From: Alphaproteobacteria bacterium
Lineage (GTDB): Bacteria > Pseudomonadota > Alphaproteobacteria > UBA8366 > GCA-2717185
Direction: 5' to 3'
Assembly (NCBI GenBank): GCA_040905865.1
Contig: JBBDQU010000085.1
Location: forward strand, 112,295-176,294
DNA length: 64,000 nucleotides
The translations under genes were made by a program, and so were the position numbers. Of the stretch, positions 8,928 through 18,531 are shown piece after piece (position 1 is the first letter of the stretch; each line of letters opens with the position of its first letter). The notes beneath the pieces are model-generated. The model made no database searches, was not told the origin of the DNA, and saw nothing but the letters and a program-made list of their open reading frames with translations.

Positions 8928-10070
8928 ATGAGAAAGTTGTGTTTCATCCTGCCCATTGCGCTGGCCATCGGCGCCTGCGCCGGACCCGCATTTCAGAAAG
9001 CCGAGTTGTCGTCTGGCGCCATTGACGCCGAGACGGGGAAACAGGCCGCCGCCCTGCTGCAGCACCGCTACCGGCAAATCGAGCGGCTGCAGAATGTCGC
9101 CTATCCGATTCTCCGGGACGGTACGGAGCTGTGCGGCGAGAAAGTTGCCCGTTCGGCGGGCTTTATCGCCGCGACGGCATCCGGCTTTTCCGATGCCGAG
9201 CGGGACGCCGCGACGGAAGCCTTCGGGCTGGGCTCGCTGCCGGTCGTGATTACGGTCGTCAGGGAGTCGCCCGCCTGGAATGCCGGTCTGAGACCGGGGG
9301 ACACCATCGTATCCTTTGACGGGCTGCCGATCCGGACCGGCGATACCGCCTGGGACGATTTTGACGACAAGGTGACCGTTTTCAACGACAGCCGCAGCGA
9401 GGTATTCGCGCTTGGCATACGGCGCGGCGGCAAGCCGGATGAATTGTCGATTCGTCCCGACATCCTGTGCGACTACCCGGTGCGGTATATGGCCGATTCC
9501 ATGGTGAACGCATCGGCGGACGGCACAGTCATCTCCGTTGCCGCCGGCATGATGCGCTTTGCGGAAACAGACGACGAACTGGCGATCGTCATCGGTCACG
9601 AACTGGCCCACAACACGATGCGCCACATCCAGAAACGGCATACGAACTATGCGGTCGGCACCTTCGCCGGGCTGGCGCTGGATGTCCTGGCGGCCGCCGC
9701 AGGCGTCAATACCCAGGGCGCCTTTTCAAACGCCATGGGCGATATCGGGGGTCAGGCCTGGTCGCAGGATTTTGAATCCGAAGCCGATTACGTCGGCCTG
9801 CATTTCGTCGCCCGGGCCGGATACCGGATCGAACCCGCCGTTCTGTTCTGGCGGCGCATGGGTGCGGAGCGCAGAAACGTCAACGAACTGCACGTCGCGC
9901 ATTCGCACCCGACGTCCGCCGAACGGTTCCTGCGAATGGAAAAGGCCGCCGCGGAAATACAGACCAAGATCGCGGCGGGCCTGCCGCTGATCCCGGAACT
10001 CAAGGGCGAAGCGCCATGGCTGAAAAAGGAGCCGGCGCCTGTCACTGTCGTGGATGCCGATTCCGACTGA
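8928..10070 (+). CDS. M48 family metalloprotease lipoprotein with PDZ-like domain
   Basis: A 380-residue predicted lipoprotein. The signal peptide ends in lipobox IGAC with the acylated Cys at residue 17. A PDZ-like segment follows (about 98-178; [19 protein letters not shown]). The M48 zinc site is HELAH (His224, Glu225, His228), with the third ligand probably Glu285 in FESEAD. It is expected in the periplasm, attached to a membrane, acting on misfolded or envelope proteins like BepA/LoiP-type proteases, though this PDZ-first arrangement differs from those. It lies between the his operon and hslVU, preceded by an AT-rich patch with CATAAT hexamers that may be its promoter. Confidence 0.85.
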   Translation: MRKLCFILPIALAIGACAGPAFQKAELSSGAIDAETGKQAAALLQHRYRQIERLQNVAYPILRDGTELCGEKVARSAGFIAATASGFSDAERDAATEAFGLGSLPVVITVVRESPAWNAGLRPGDTIVSFDGLPIRTGDTAWDDFDDKVTVFNDSRSEVFALGIRRGGKPDELSIRPDILCDYPVRYMADSMVNASADGTVISVAAGMMRFAETDDELAIVIGHELAHNTMRHIQKRHTNYAVGTFAGLALDVLAAAAGVNTQGAFSNAMGDIGGQAWSQDFESEADYVGLHFVARAGYRIEPAVLFWRRMGAERRNVNELHVAHSHPTSAERFLRMEKAAAEIQTKIAAGLPLIPELKGEAPWLKKEPAPVTVVDADSD

Positions 10071-10222
10071 AGCCCTGCCGCAGCCGGCATTTCAGGCGGG
10101 ACGGGCAACGGGTTCAACCGCCGCCGGACCGCTTTCCCTCTTGACCTGAACGGTTCATTCGCCACATGGAAGGGGCTGGCGGTTCCTGCCGCCCCGATCC
10201 GATCCATCAGACGTGAGAATTC

Positions 10223-10765
10223 ATGAGCGATAATACCACCTGGCATGGCACTACCATCCTGTGCGTCCGCAAGGGCGGCGAGGTTGTCGTCGCCGGCGAC
10301 GGGCAGGTCACCTTGGGCCAGACCGTCATCAAGGCCAACGCCCGCAAGGTCCGGCGCATCGGCGACGGGTCGGTGGTCGGCGGGTTCGCCGGCGCGACGG
10401 CGGACGCCTTCACCCTGTTCGAGCGGCTGGAAGCGAAGCTCGAACAGTATCCGGGTCAGCTGACGCGCGCCTGCGTGGAACTGGCCAAGGACTGGCGCAC
10501 CGACCGTTACCTGCGCCGGCTGGAAGCGATGATGGCCGTGGCGGACAAATCCGTCAGCCTGGTGTTGTCCGGCAATGGCGATGTGCTGGAGCCGGAAGAC
10601 GGGCTGATCGGCATCGGGTCCGGCGGCTCCTACGCGCTGTCCGCCGCCCGCGCGATGATCGACGACGACAACCGCAGCGCCCGCGAGATCGCGGAGCGCG
10701 CGATGAAGATTGCCGCCGGTATCTGTATCTACACCAACGAAAACGTGATCATCGAAACGCTATGA
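10223..10765 (+). CDS. hslV: ATP-dependent protease subunit HslV
   Basis: A 180-residue proteasome-beta-like peptidase. The catalytic Thr is Thr10, exposed after cleavage in [12 protein letters not shown], so there is a nine-residue propeptide. [13 protein letters not shown] and ICIYTN near the end are conserved. It forms the two hexameric rings of the HslVU chamber, which degrades unfolded and regulatory proteins. Its TGA overlaps the hslU ATG by 4 bases. Confidence 0.97.
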   Translation: MSDNTTWHGTTILCVRKGGEVVVAGDGQVTLGQTVIKANARKVRRIGDGSVVGGFAGATADAFTLFERLEAKLEQYPGQLTRACVELAKDWRTDRYLRRLEAMMAVADKSVSLVLSGNGDVLEPEDGLIGIGSGGSYALSAARAMIDDDNRSAREIAERAMKIAAGICIYTNENVIIETL

Positions 10766-12069
10766 GCATATTCAGCCCCCGCGAAACCGTCTCCGAACTC
10801 GACCGATACATCATCGGCCAGAACGACGCCAAGCGCGCCGTCGCCATCGCCCTGCGCAACCGCTGGCGGCGCCAGCAGCTGACCGACGAGATGCGCGACG
10901 AGGTCCTGCCGAAGAATATCCTGATGATCGGGCCGACCGGCGTGGGCAAGACCGAAATCGCCCGCCGGCTGGCGCGGCTGGCCGATGCGCCCTTCATCAA
11001 GGTGGAGGCGACCAAGTTCACCGAGGTCGGCTATGTCGGCCGCGACGTCGAACAGATCATCCGCGACCTGGTGGAAACCGCGATCCACATGACCCGCGAA
11101 CGCCAGCGCAAGGCGGTCACGGCGAAGGCGGAACTGGCGGCGGAAGAACGCGTCCTTGACGCGCTGGTCGGCGAGAACGCCAGCGAGAGCACGCGGCAGG
11201 CCTTTCGCAAGAAGCTGCGGCAGGGCGAACTGGACGACAAGGAGATCGAGCTGGAGGTCGCCGATCACGGCGGCGGCATGCCCAGCTTCGAAATTCCCGG
11301 CATGCCCGGCGCGCAGATGAGCATGCTGAATCTGGGCGAGATGTTCGGCAAGGCGCTGGGCCAGCGCACCAAGCCGCGCAAGATGACCGTCGTTGAATCC
11401 TACGATGTCCTGATCGCCGATGAGAGCGACAAGCTGCTGGACGAGGAAGCCATCGTCAAGGAATCCATCGAGTCGGTGGAGCAGAACGGCATCGTCTTTC
11501 TCGATGAGATCGACAAGATCTGCGCCCGGGCCGACCGGTCCGGCGCGGATGTCAGCCGCGAGGGCGTGCAGCGCGACCTGCTGCCGCTGATCGAGGGCAC
11601 GACGGTATCCACCAAGTACGGCCCGATCAAAACCGATTTCGTCCTGTTCATCGCGTCGGGCGCGTTTCACCAGGCCAAGCCGGCGGACCTGCTGCCGGAA
11701 CTGCAGGGCCGGCTGCCGATCCGGGTCGAGCTGAAGGCGCTGACGCGCGAGGATTTCGGCCGCATTCTGCGCGAGCCGGAAAACAGTCTGATAAAACAGT
11801 ATGTCGCGCTGATGGGCACCGAGGCGGTCACACTGGTCTTCGAGGAAGAGGCCATCGACACGCTCGCCTCGCTCGCCGCCGACATCAACATGAGTGTGGA
11901 GAATATCGGCGCCCGCCGCCTGCACACGGTGCTGGAACGGCTGCTGGAGGAAATCAGCTTCACCGCCACCGACCGCGGCGGGGAAACGATCACGATCACC
12001 GCCGGGGACGTTCAGGACCGGGTCGGCGAACTGGCCAAGGACGCCGACCTGAGCAAGTTCATCCTGTAA
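10762..12069 (+). CDS. hslU: ATP-dependent protease ATPase subunit HslU
   Basis: A 435-residue AAA+ unfoldase beginning [19 protein letters not shown]. Walker A is GPTGVGKT (57-64), Walker B is GIVFLDEID, and the pore-loop motif appears as GYVG. The I-domain between them (about 105-230) is complete. The C-terminus DADLSKFIL is the tail that docks into HslV and activates it. The start is fixed by the 4-base overlap with hslV and by the canonical N-terminus. Confidence 0.97.
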   Translation: MSIFSPRETVSELDRYIIGQNDAKRAVAIALRNRWRRQQLTDEMRDEVLPKNILMIGPTGVGKTEIARRLARLADAPFIKVEATKFTEVGYVGRDVEQIIRDLVETAIHMTRERQRKAVTAKAELAAEERVLDALVGENASESTRQAFRKKLRQGELDDKEIELEVADHGGGMPSFEIPGMPGAQMSMLNLGEMFGKALGQRTKPRKMTVVESYDVLIADESDKLLDEEAIVKESIESVEQNGIVFLDEIDKICARADRSGADVSREGVQRDLLPLIEGTTVSTKYGPIKTDFVLFIASGAFHQAKPADLLPELQGRLPIRVELKALTREDFGRILREPENSLIKQYVALMGTEAVTLVFEEEAIDTLASLAADINMSVENIGARRLHTVLERLLEEISFTATDRGGETITITAGDVQDRVGELAKDADLSKFIL

Positions 12070-12123
12070 CGGTTCCGCGCCGGGGAATAGCCCGCCGACA
12101 TGATGCGGCGCGGAGAATGCCGG

Positions 12124-12477
12124 TTACGCGCCGCGCAGGTCGGCGAGCATTTTTTCGATCTTCGCTTTCGGCAGCTTGCGGATTTCCTGCGCGAGGCGGT
12201 TGGCGAGTTCGGTGGCGTCCGCGCCCAGCCCGGCGGTATCGACGATCACCCGGGGATGGCTCAGCGCCGCGAGCCGTTCGAGTTCTTCCGCATCGTCCCA
12301 GATGATGTTGAAATAGGCGCAGACCCGTTGCACATGCGCCCGGCTGGGGCGGCCGCGCCTGCCGTGCTCCAGCGCCGACAGATAGGCCGGCGAGATATCC
12401 ATCTCCGCCGCCATCTGTTTCAGCGTGACGCCGCGTTCGTTACGCATGGCGCGGATTTTCAGGCCGAAGGGAGTCAC
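12124..12477 (-). CDS. XRE-family helix-turn-helix regulator
   Basis: A 117-residue protein with an N-terminal Cro/C1-type HTH (residues 4-62). The two helices read TLKQMAAEMDIS and AYLSALEHGRRG. The C-terminal part (70-117) is helical and not assigned. It probably binds DNA as a dimer; targets are unknown. Its start overlaps the stop of the upstream Smr gene by 4 bases, so it ends the mltA-lut-smr transcript. This short regulator next to hslU and smr recurs in alphaproteobacteria. Confidence 0.85.
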   Translation of the reverse strand: MTPFGLKIRAMRNERGVTLKQMAAEMDISPAYLSALEHGRRGRPSRAHVQRVCAYFNIIWDDAEELERLAALSHPRVIVDTAGLGADATELANRLAQEIRKLPKAKIEKMLADLRGA

Positions 12478-13037
12478 CGCTTGCGTTTCAGCAGCACATA
12501 GAGCGCGCCGCTGCCGCCATCCTTCGGCTGGGCGTGACAGAAGGCGAGAACCCGCCGCCGGTTGTCGCCTTCGTTCAGCCAGCGCGGCACCGCGCCCTGC
12601 AGGACGCCCTCGCCCTTGCCGGTAATGACCAGCACGACCCGGCGGCCGCCCGACCAGGCGGCGGCCAGCGTGGCCGACAGGGCGTGGTGCGCGGGTTCGC
12701 GCGTCATGCCATGCAGGTCGAGGCGCATGTCGATCGGCAACCGGCCGCGGCGCAACCGTTCCGCCGTTCGCCGGTCCATATCCGGCGTCTCGCCATGCGC
12801 CAGCGGCGGCGTCTCGCCATGCGCCAGCGGCGGCGGCTTGCGCCGGACCGGACGCGCCGCCGGCGGGGCGGGCATGGCGGCGGCGATTGTCTGCCGCGCC
12901 GCCGGCGGCGGTACCGGCTTGACCTGTTCGGCCTTCTTCGGCGGCGGTTCCCGCCTGGTCAGCGGCGTGATATCGGCTGTCACCGTGCGCCAGAGCCGGA
13001 CATCGTCCTCATCGGGAAAACGGCGCCGGCGTCCCAT
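12474..13037 (-). CDS. Smr/MutS2 domain protein
   Basis: A 187-residue protein. The N-terminal half (1-95) is basic and proline-rich, and contains a perfect two-copy repeat of PLAHGETP encoded by a 24-base direct repeat at about 12786-12833. The C-terminal Smr domain (about 100-187) has the signature MRLDLHGMTREPAHHAL and VITGKGEG. Smr domains nick or cut DNA or RNA; free-standing versions of this type are linked to ribosome collision cleavage or recombination in other bacteria. Its first base overlaps the stop codon of lutC by 1 base. In relatives this gene usually directly follows mltA. Confidence 0.88.
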   Translation of the reverse strand: MGRRRRFPDEDDVRLWRTVTADITPLTRREPPPKKAEQVKPVPPPAARQTIAAAMPAPPAARPVRRKPPPLAHGETPPLAHGETPDMDRRTAERLRRGRLPIDMRLDLHGMTREPAHHALSATLAAAWSGGRRVVLVITGKGEGVLQGAVPRWLNEGDNRRRVLAFCHAQPKDGGSGALYVLLKRKR

Positions 13038-13711
13038 CAGACATCCTCGACCAGAATGATGTGCAGGCGGCGCGGGCCGTGCGCGCCCAGCATCAGCGTC
13101 TGTTCGATATCGCCGGAACGGGAAGGGCCGGTGATGAAATTCACCGCGCGCGGCATCGCGCCGGTCGCGCGCAGCCGGTCCCAGCCGTCTTCATAGGCGC
13201 CGGCAATCTGGCTGGCGCGCAACACCACGACATGATCGTCGGGCAGGAAATTCAGCGTCGTCGGACTCGCCGGGCCGGAATGCAGCATCAGCGTTCCGGT
13301 TTCGGCGATGCCCGCCAGCGCGGCGGTCACACTGACCTCGTCATCGCCGGCGCTGCCGCCGCGCGTGATTGTCAGGGTCGGGCGGTCCGCCCAGGGTATA
13401 TCGTCCAGCCGTTCGTCCGGCGCCATGCGGACATCGCTGCCGAGATTGTGCCGCGCCAGGTAATCGCCCAGCGCATCGGGCACATCCGCCGGGGCGGCGA
13501 CCCGCGCCACGGTGGTCTGCACCTTTTCAGCCATGTCGACGAACAGGTCGACCAGCGCCTTCGGCGCGAGGTTCGAGCGGTCCGGGATGATACCCCGCCG
13601 GTGGTCCCGCAGCCGCGATTCCAGTTCGGCCCGGCGGCTGTCATCGACCGGCCCCGCCCGGCCGAGACCCCGGCGAATCCGGCCGAGCACCGCATCGCGC
13701 GCCGCGCTCAT
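13037..13711 (-). CDS. lutC: Lactate utilization protein C (LUD domain)
   Basis: A 224-residue LUD-domain protein, the third subunit of the LutABC L-lactate dehydrogenase complex. Typical features are ITRGGSAGDDEVSVTAALAGIAETGTL (as segments) and the C-terminal ITGPSRSGDIEQTLMLGAHGPRRLHIILVE region (as segments). ATG 13711 was chosen because it overlaps the lutB stop by 4 bases; a start at 13747 would run further into lutB. It feeds electrons from lactate to the respiratory chain together with LutA and LutB. Confidence 0.9.
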   Translation of the reverse strand: MSAARDAVLGRIRRGLGRAGPVDDSRRAELESRLRDHRRGIIPDRSNLAPKALVDLFVDMAEKVQTTVARVAAPADVPDALGDYLARHNLGSDVRMAPDERLDDIPWADRPTLTITRGGSAGDDEVSVTAALAGIAETGTLMLHSGPASPTTLNFLPDDHVVVLRASQIAGAYEDGWDRLRATGAMPRAVNFITGPSRSGDIEQTLMLGAHGPRRLHIILVEDV

Positions 13712-15141
13712 TGTCCCGCATTCCGGCGGCCGCCGCGCGTCGACCATTGCTGCTGGAATGTCCGGCCCTGGGGTGCGGGGAAATCGCGATGCGCGGTCCA
13801 GCCGCCGGCGCCGGGCAGGCGGGAAAATTTTCCGCGCCGGCGGCCGAACGCGCCGAGCACCCGCATGGCCATGCCTGTCGCCAGACGGTACAGCGCCGGA
13901 CGCCGGGCCAGGAACGCCCAGACGCCAAGCCCGGCCCGTTCCGTCGCGGGGGTCAGTTTTTCCTCGAAGGCTTTTTCGCGGTGATGGCGCATCAGCTTCG
14001 GCAGGGGGATCCGCATCGGGCAGACCTGTTCGCAGCGGCCGCAGAAGGTCGAGGCATTGGGCAGGTGGCGCGCCTCGTCCACGCCGATCAGCGTCGGCGT
14101 GATCACCGAACCGATCGGACCGGGATAGACCCAGCCATAGGCGTGGCCGCCGATCGCGCCATAGACGGGACAGTGGTTCATGCAGGCGCCGCAGCGGATG
14201 CAGCGCAGCACCTCCTGCGATTCCGTGCCCAGCAATGCGCTGCGGCCGTTATCCAGCAGCACCACATGAAACTGTTCCGGCCCGTCCGGATCTTCGGCGC
14301 GGCGCGGGCCGTTTGAAAACGTCGTGTAGCTGGAATATTCCTGGCCGGTGGCGGAACGCGCCAGCACCCGCAGGATCGCGCTGGCATCCTCCAGCGTCGG
14401 CACGACCTTTTCCAGGCTGGCCACGACCACATGGATCTTCGGCAGGGTCTGGGTCAGGTCTCCGTTGCCTTCATTGGTGACGATGACCGTCGAACCGGTT
14501 TCGGCGATCAGGAAATTCGCGCCGGTGATGCCGACATCCGCATCGAGGAAGCGCTGCCGCAGGACGCTGCGCGCCTCGTCCAGCAATTCGCGCGGTTCCT
14601 CCAGCGAACGGTCCGGGTCGAATTGCGGGTGGGATTCCCTGAAGGTCTCGATGACCTGGTTCTTCACCACGTGTATCGCCGGCGCGATGATATGGCTCGG
14701 CGATTCATGGCGCAGCTGGATGATGTATTCGCCGAGGTCGGTTTCGACCGGCTCTATATCGTTCGCTTCGAGATATTCGTTGAGGCCGATTTCCTCGGCG
14801 ATCATCGACTTGCCCTTGGTCACGGTCTTCGCGTCCACCGAGCGGCAGATATCCAGCACGGTCCGCCGCGCATCCTCCGCCGTCGCGGCCCAGTGCACCA
14901 CGCCGCCCGAGGCGATGACATTCGCCTCGAATGTCTCCAGGTAGAAATCCAGGTTTTCGAGCGTATGGTTTTTTATGTCGCGAGCCTGGTCGCGCAGCGC
15001 CTCGAATTCCGGCAGGCGCGCGGCGGCGGTTGCGCGATTGGCGACGAATCCGGTTTCCATCTTGCCCAGCGCAGACTGCAGCGACGCGTTCGCCAGCGCG
15101 TCGCGGGCGTTCTGCGTAAACTGGCGGGTGGTCGGTTGCAT
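13708..15141 (-). CDS. lutB: Lactate utilization iron-sulfur protein B
   Basis: A 477-residue protein with an N-terminal LUD domain (about 60-290). A ferredoxin-like region follows with two 4Fe-4S motifs, CIRCGACMNHCP and CGRCEQVCP, and then a C-terminal helical extension. It is the central electron-transfer subunit of LutABC, oxidising L-lactate to pyruvate. The ATG at 15141 shares its last base with the lutA stop region, so the three lut genes are translationally coupled. Length is normal for the family. Confidence 0.93.
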   Translation of the reverse strand: MQPTTRQFTQNARDALANASLQSALGKMETGFVANRATAAARLPEFEALRDQARDIKNHTLENLDFYLETFEANVIASGGVVHWAATAEDARRTVLDICRSVDAKTVTKGKSMIAEEIGLNEYLEANDIEPVETDLGEYIIQLRHESPSHIIAPAIHVVKNQVIETFRESHPQFDPDRSLEEPRELLDEARSVLRQRFLDADVGITGANFLIAETGSTVIVTNEGNGDLTQTLPKIHVVVASLEKVVPTLEDASAILRVLARSATGQEYSSYTTFSNGPRRAEDPDGPEQFHVVLLDNGRSALLGTESQEVLRCIRCGACMNHCPVYGAIGGHAYGWVYPGPIGSVITPTLIGVDEARHLPNASTFCGRCEQVCPMRIPLPKLMRHHREKAFEEKLTPATERAGLGVWAFLARRPALYRLATGMAMRVLGAFGRRRGKFSRLPGAGGWTAHRDFPAPQGRTFQQQWSTRGGRRNAGQ

Positions 15142-15917
15142 CAGTCCTGCCCCTCGCCGATGGCGGCATCGCCGGTCATGCCGGCCAGCACCTCCGCGAC
15201 ATGCCGGACCCGGACCTTCGACCCCACGCGCGACAGCTTGCCGGCCATGTTCATCAGACAGCCGAGATCCCCCGCCAGCAGCATGTCCGCGCCGGTCATG
15301 TCGACATCCGTCGCCTTGTTGCCGACCATGCTGTTGGAAATTTCCGGGTACTTCACGCAGAACGATCCGCCGAACCCGCAGCACCGTTCCGCGCCCGGCA
15401 GTTCGACAAGCGACAGCCCGGCGACTTTTTCCAGCAGCGCGCGCGGCTGCGCCTTGATTCCCAGTTCGCGCAGCCCGGAACAGGAATCGTGATAGGTCGC
15501 GATTCCGTCACAGGCGGCGGCTACGTCCTGCACGCCCCGGACATCGACCAGGAAGGAAACCAGTTCATGCATGCGGCCGGAAAGGTCGCGCGCCCGCGCC
15601 GCCATGACGGGATCATCCGCGAACAGGTCGGGATAGTGTTTCACGATCATCCCGGCGCAGGAACCGGACGGGGCGACCACGTAATCATAGCCTTCAAACG
15701 CGTCGATCACCTGGGCGGCGATGGCCCGCGCATCGGCGCGGTCGCCGCTGTTGAACGCCGGCTGGCCGCAGCAGGTCTGCAGTTCGGGCACCGCGACAGT
15801 GCAACCCGCGCGTTCCAGCAGCGCCACCGCGGCGAATCCCACGCTGGGGCGAAAAAGGTCCACCAGACAGGTAACGAACAGCGCGACATCGGCGCGTTCG
15901 GAAGATTCGGTTTCCAC
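15141..15917 (-). CDS. lutA: Lactate utilization protein A (cysteine-rich CCG protein)
   Basis: A 258-residue protein with two CCG domains: CCGQPAFNSG in the first half and CCGFGGSFCVKYPE in the second. These bind an unusual iron-sulfur cluster in heterodisulfide-reductase/LutA-type subunits. The N-terminal VALFVTCLVDLFRPSVG is canonical. It starts 3 bases from the end of mltA, so it is probably read through from the mltA transcript. LutR or a lactate permease was not seen nearby. Confidence 0.93.
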   Translation of the reverse strand: METESSERADVALFVTCLVDLFRPSVGFAAVALLERAGCTVAVPELQTCCGQPAFNSGDRADARAIAAQVIDAFEGYDYVVAPSGSCAGMIVKHYPDLFADDPVMAARARDLSGRMHELVSFLVDVRGVQDVAAACDGIATYHDSCSGLRELGIKAQPRALLEKVAGLSLVELPGAERCCGFGGSFCVKYPEISNSMVGNKATDVDMTGADMLLAGDLGCLMNMAGKLSRVGSKVRVRHVAEVLAGMTGDAAIGEGQD

Positions 15918-15919
15918 TG

Positions 15920-17119
15920 TCAGCTTCCCGTCATCCGTTCAACCGCCGCGCGGGGCAGCAGCAGGAAATAGGCGCCCTGGCTTTTCATGCGTCCCGCGAA
16001 GGACAGCGCCTCGGCGCCGTAACCCCAGAAGAAATCGCCCCGGATCGGACCGCGAATGGCGCTGCCGGTATCCTGGGCGATCATCAGCCGGCGCAGCGGC
16101 TTTTCGGGCGCGTTCGGCCAGTTCGTATCGAGCCAGACCGGCGCGCCATAGGGGACGAAGCGGGGATCGACCGCGAGGCTGCGGCGCGGCGTCAGCGCCA
16201 CGCCCGCCGCGCCGATCGGCCCGTCGCCCTCGACTTCCCGGAAGAAAATATAGCGCGGGTTGACCGCCAGGAGCGCCGCCGCCTGGTCGCGATTGGTCTC
16301 GATCCAGCGCCGTATGTCGCCCCAGGAGGCGCCGCCGGCGGGCAGCGCGCCGCGATCGATCAGTTCGCGGCCGATCGACCGGTAGGGCAGGCCGTTATTG
16401 CCGGCATAGCCGATGCGGACCACGTTGCCGTCCGGCAGGATGACGCGGCCCGATCCCTGGACATGCAGCACGAAGACGTCGATGGCGTCGTCGACCCAGA
16501 TCAGTTCCTGCACCTTGCCCGACAGCGCGCCGCCGTCGATATCGCCGCGCGCATAATAGGGTTCCAGCCGGCCGGATTCGACCCGTCCGACGATCCGTTT
16601 GCCCGCGAGCGACGGATCGAATTTCGACAGGTCCACCGTGACATGGTCGTCCGGCAGCCTGTACAACGGCACGGTATACCGTCCGTCCTTCTGCCGGGCG
16701 CCGCGCAGTTCCGCCTCGAAATATCCGGTAAACAGGCCGGTGGTCCTGTCGCCATTGGCGACGCGGTAAGGCCGGAACCAGCGTTCGAAGAACGCGCGCA
16801 CCGCGGCATCGTCCGCAATGTCGAGGCCCTGCGCCGCCTGGCAGGGCCCGGCCCAGTCCGCCGCCAGGATGGCAACGGGCGGCGTCGCATCGATACGGCC
16901 CGGTTTCGGGCTGACGCATGATTTCCGGAGCGCGACGAGGGCCTCGCCCTGCCGGTCGGCCCGCCATCCCGGCAGAAGGCCGAACGTCACCGGGGTCAGA
17001 ACGACGGTCTCGGGTTTCGGCACCGGCGGCTTGGTGCAGGCAACGACAAGAAAGGCGAGCGCCAGAACGGCTGTCAGGAACCGGGCGAGGCTGCGCGGGA
17101 AGAGGGCCATCGGGAACAT
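15920..17119 (-). CDS. mltA: Membrane-bound lytic murein transglycosylase A
   Basis: A 399-residue lipoprotein. A signal peptide precedes lipobox VVAC at about residue 28. The MltA domain follows (FTGYFEAELRG, then VQGSGRVILPDG). The C-terminal 3D domain carries the catalytic Asp in LMIAQDTGSAIRGPIRGDFFWGYG (as segments). It cleaves peptidoglycan glycan strands to 1,6-anhydromuropeptides in the periplasm. The next ATG (residue 4) is an equally good start. It lies 10 bases downstream of the Tim44-like gene, the usual alphaproteobacterial neighbour. Confidence 0.93.
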   Translation of the reverse strand: MFPMALFPRSLARFLTAVLALAFLVVACTKPPVPKPETVVLTPVTFGLLPGWRADRQGEALVALRKSCVSPKPGRIDATPPVAILAADWAGPCQAAQGLDIADDAAVRAFFERWFRPYRVANGDRTTGLFTGYFEAELRGARQKDGRYTVPLYRLPDDHVTVDLSKFDPSLAGKRIVGRVESGRLEPYYARGDIDGGALSGKVQELIWVDDAIDVFVLHVQGSGRVILPDGNVVRIGYAGNNGLPYRSIGRELIDRGALPAGGASWGDIRRWIETNRDQAAALLAVNPRYIFFREVEGDGPIGAAGVALTPRRSLAVDPRFVPYGAPVWLDTNWPNAPEKPLRRLMIAQDTGSAIRGPIRGDFFWGYGAEALSFAGRMKSQGAYFLLLPRAAVERMTGS

Positions 17120-17129
17120 GACCCCTTGC

Positions 17130-17804
17130 TCAGGATGGGCTGCGGGTGGCGACCAGTTTCCAGTTCGGATCGCGCTGGCGCGTATCGCGGGAGAACGTCC
17201 AGATATCCGTCACGGTTATAACGGATGTCTTGTCGCCGTCGACAACCGTGTCGTCCGCATCCAGCGTCGCATTGATCTGGTCGCTGACAAACTTGACCGT
17301 CACGAAGGCATGTGTGCCCTTCATTTCCGCCTCCAGCAGAACCGCTTCGTCGATGCCGACGATGGTCGTTTCCAGCCGGTGGTTGGCAAGTTCGCGCTGC
17401 CGGATCGCGCTGGCGAAATTTTCATAGACATCTTCGGACAGCAGCATGTTGAGCGTCTTGCCGTCTCCTGTCGCGAAGGCGTTGATGATCATTTCAAAGG
17501 CCGCCTGCGCACCCTGCAGAAACGAGGCCTCGTCGAAATTCCGGTCCGCGATCTTGATCTGCGCGATCCCGGCGGCAAGCGGCGTATCGGGTTCAACCTC
17601 GGTGATCGGCGCCTTGCGGCTGTCGGGCAGGGCAATGACATTGTCCGAATCGCTCTCGGACTCCGCGTCGCGCGGCTTGAAAATATCGGTGCGGCGGTTT
17701 TCGTGACCGGTGCGTTTGCCGAGCACACTGCGCAGCCGATAGACCAGGAAGGCCGCCAGCATGGCAAACAGAATAATTTCAAACAGGCTGAAATTATTGC
17801 CCAT
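17130..17804 (-). CDS. Tim44/TimA-like domain protein
   Basis: A 224-residue protein. An N-terminal transmembrane helix (about 7-23, LFEIILFAMLAAFLVYRL) is followed by an acidic linker. The Tim44-like domain starts near residue 75 (IAQIKIADRNFDEASFLQGA) and ends with a beta-rich segment containing VTDIWTFSRD. It is anchored in the inner membrane with the domain in the cytoplasm. Mitochondrial Tim44 homologues act in protein import; the bacterial role is not settled. It is divergent from fxsA, so the 187-base gap at 17805-17991 should hold both promoters. Confidence 0.88.
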   Translation of the reverse strand: MGNNFSLFEIILFAMLAAFLVYRLRSVLGKRTGHENRRTDIFKPRDAESESDSDNVIALPDSRKAPITEVEPDTPLAAGIAQIKIADRNFDEASFLQGAQAAFEMIINAFATGDGKTLNMLLSEDVYENFASAIRQRELANHRLETTIVGIDEAVLLEAEMKGTHAFVTVKFVSDQINATLDADDTVVDGDKTSVITVTDIWTFSRDTRQRDPNWKLVATRSPS

Positions 17805-17991
17805 AGAAGGTTTCTCTCCAGTTCCGCCAGTGGGCTCCCGAATATCCGGACGGCTCGCGGTTGTCTGAGCGGGTCGGGAACCTTACGTTATCACATAGAT
17901 TGTTCGGCCATCTCGCGGGATATATACCCCCTGATGACCGTTTCGCCTCACCATCCGGTTTAGATAGGGCTTCCGGCACAAAAGGGCAAGC

Positions 17992-18531
17992 ATGGGGCTG
18001 ATTCTTCTTCTCGCGTTTATCGCGGTACCGATCATCGAAATCGCGCTGTTCATCCAGGCCGGCGAGCTTTTTGGGCTGTGGCCAACGCTCGGCGTTGTCA
18101 TCCTGACGGCAATTGCCGGTACCTGGCTGTTGCGCTGGCAGGGGCTGGCGACCTGGACGCGGGCGACGCAGAGCCTGCAGAACAACCAGTTTCCCATCGA
18201 GGAAGTATTTACCGGGTTATGCCTGGTGATCGCCGGCGCGCTGTTGCTGACGCCGGGGTTCATGACCGACACCATAGGGTTCGCGCTGTTTTTGCCGCCG
18301 GTGCGACGGGTGCTTGCCGGCATGCTGCGGCGCAGGTTGCAGCGGGGACAGGGACCTTCCGTCTGGATCAATGGCGAGGCGATGGATTTTTCGCACCGCA
18401 GGCAAAAACCGCCGGACAATGTCGTCGACGGAGAGTTCCAGGAAGTCGATCCCGAAGCGACGCGCCTGTCGCCGCTTGACGACGACGATACGCCGCCCAA
18501 TCCGAACAGCCCCTGGGCAGGAAAATCATGA
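17992..18531 (+). CDS. fxsA: FxsA family membrane protein
   Basis: A 179-residue membrane protein with the FxsA domain in the first 130 residues. Hydrophobic segments span about 4-19, 24-44 and 69-90. The loop WQGLATWTRATQSLQNNQFP and the segment GALLLTPGFMTDTIGFALFLPPVR are family signatures. The C-terminal 50 residues are polar and poorly conserved. FxsA overproduction relieves phage T7 exclusion by the F plasmid in E. coli; its normal role is unknown. Its stop overlaps the next gene's ATG by 4 bases. Confidence 0.9.
   Translation: MGLILLLAFIAVPIIEIALFIQAGELFGLWPTLGVVILTAIAGTWLLRWQGLATWTRATQSLQNNQFPIEEVFTGLCLVIAGALLLTPGFMTDTIGFALFLPPVRRVLAGMLRRRLQRGQGPSVWINGEAMDFSHRRQKPPDNVVDGEFQEVDPEATRLSPLDDDDTPPNPNSPWAGKS

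Noticed and set aside
10729-11925. 398-codon frame opposite hslU
   Set aside because: Shadow of hslU; no conserved motif.
12786-12833. CRISPR-like repeat
   Set aside because: Only two adjacent copies without spacers, in frame within a gene.
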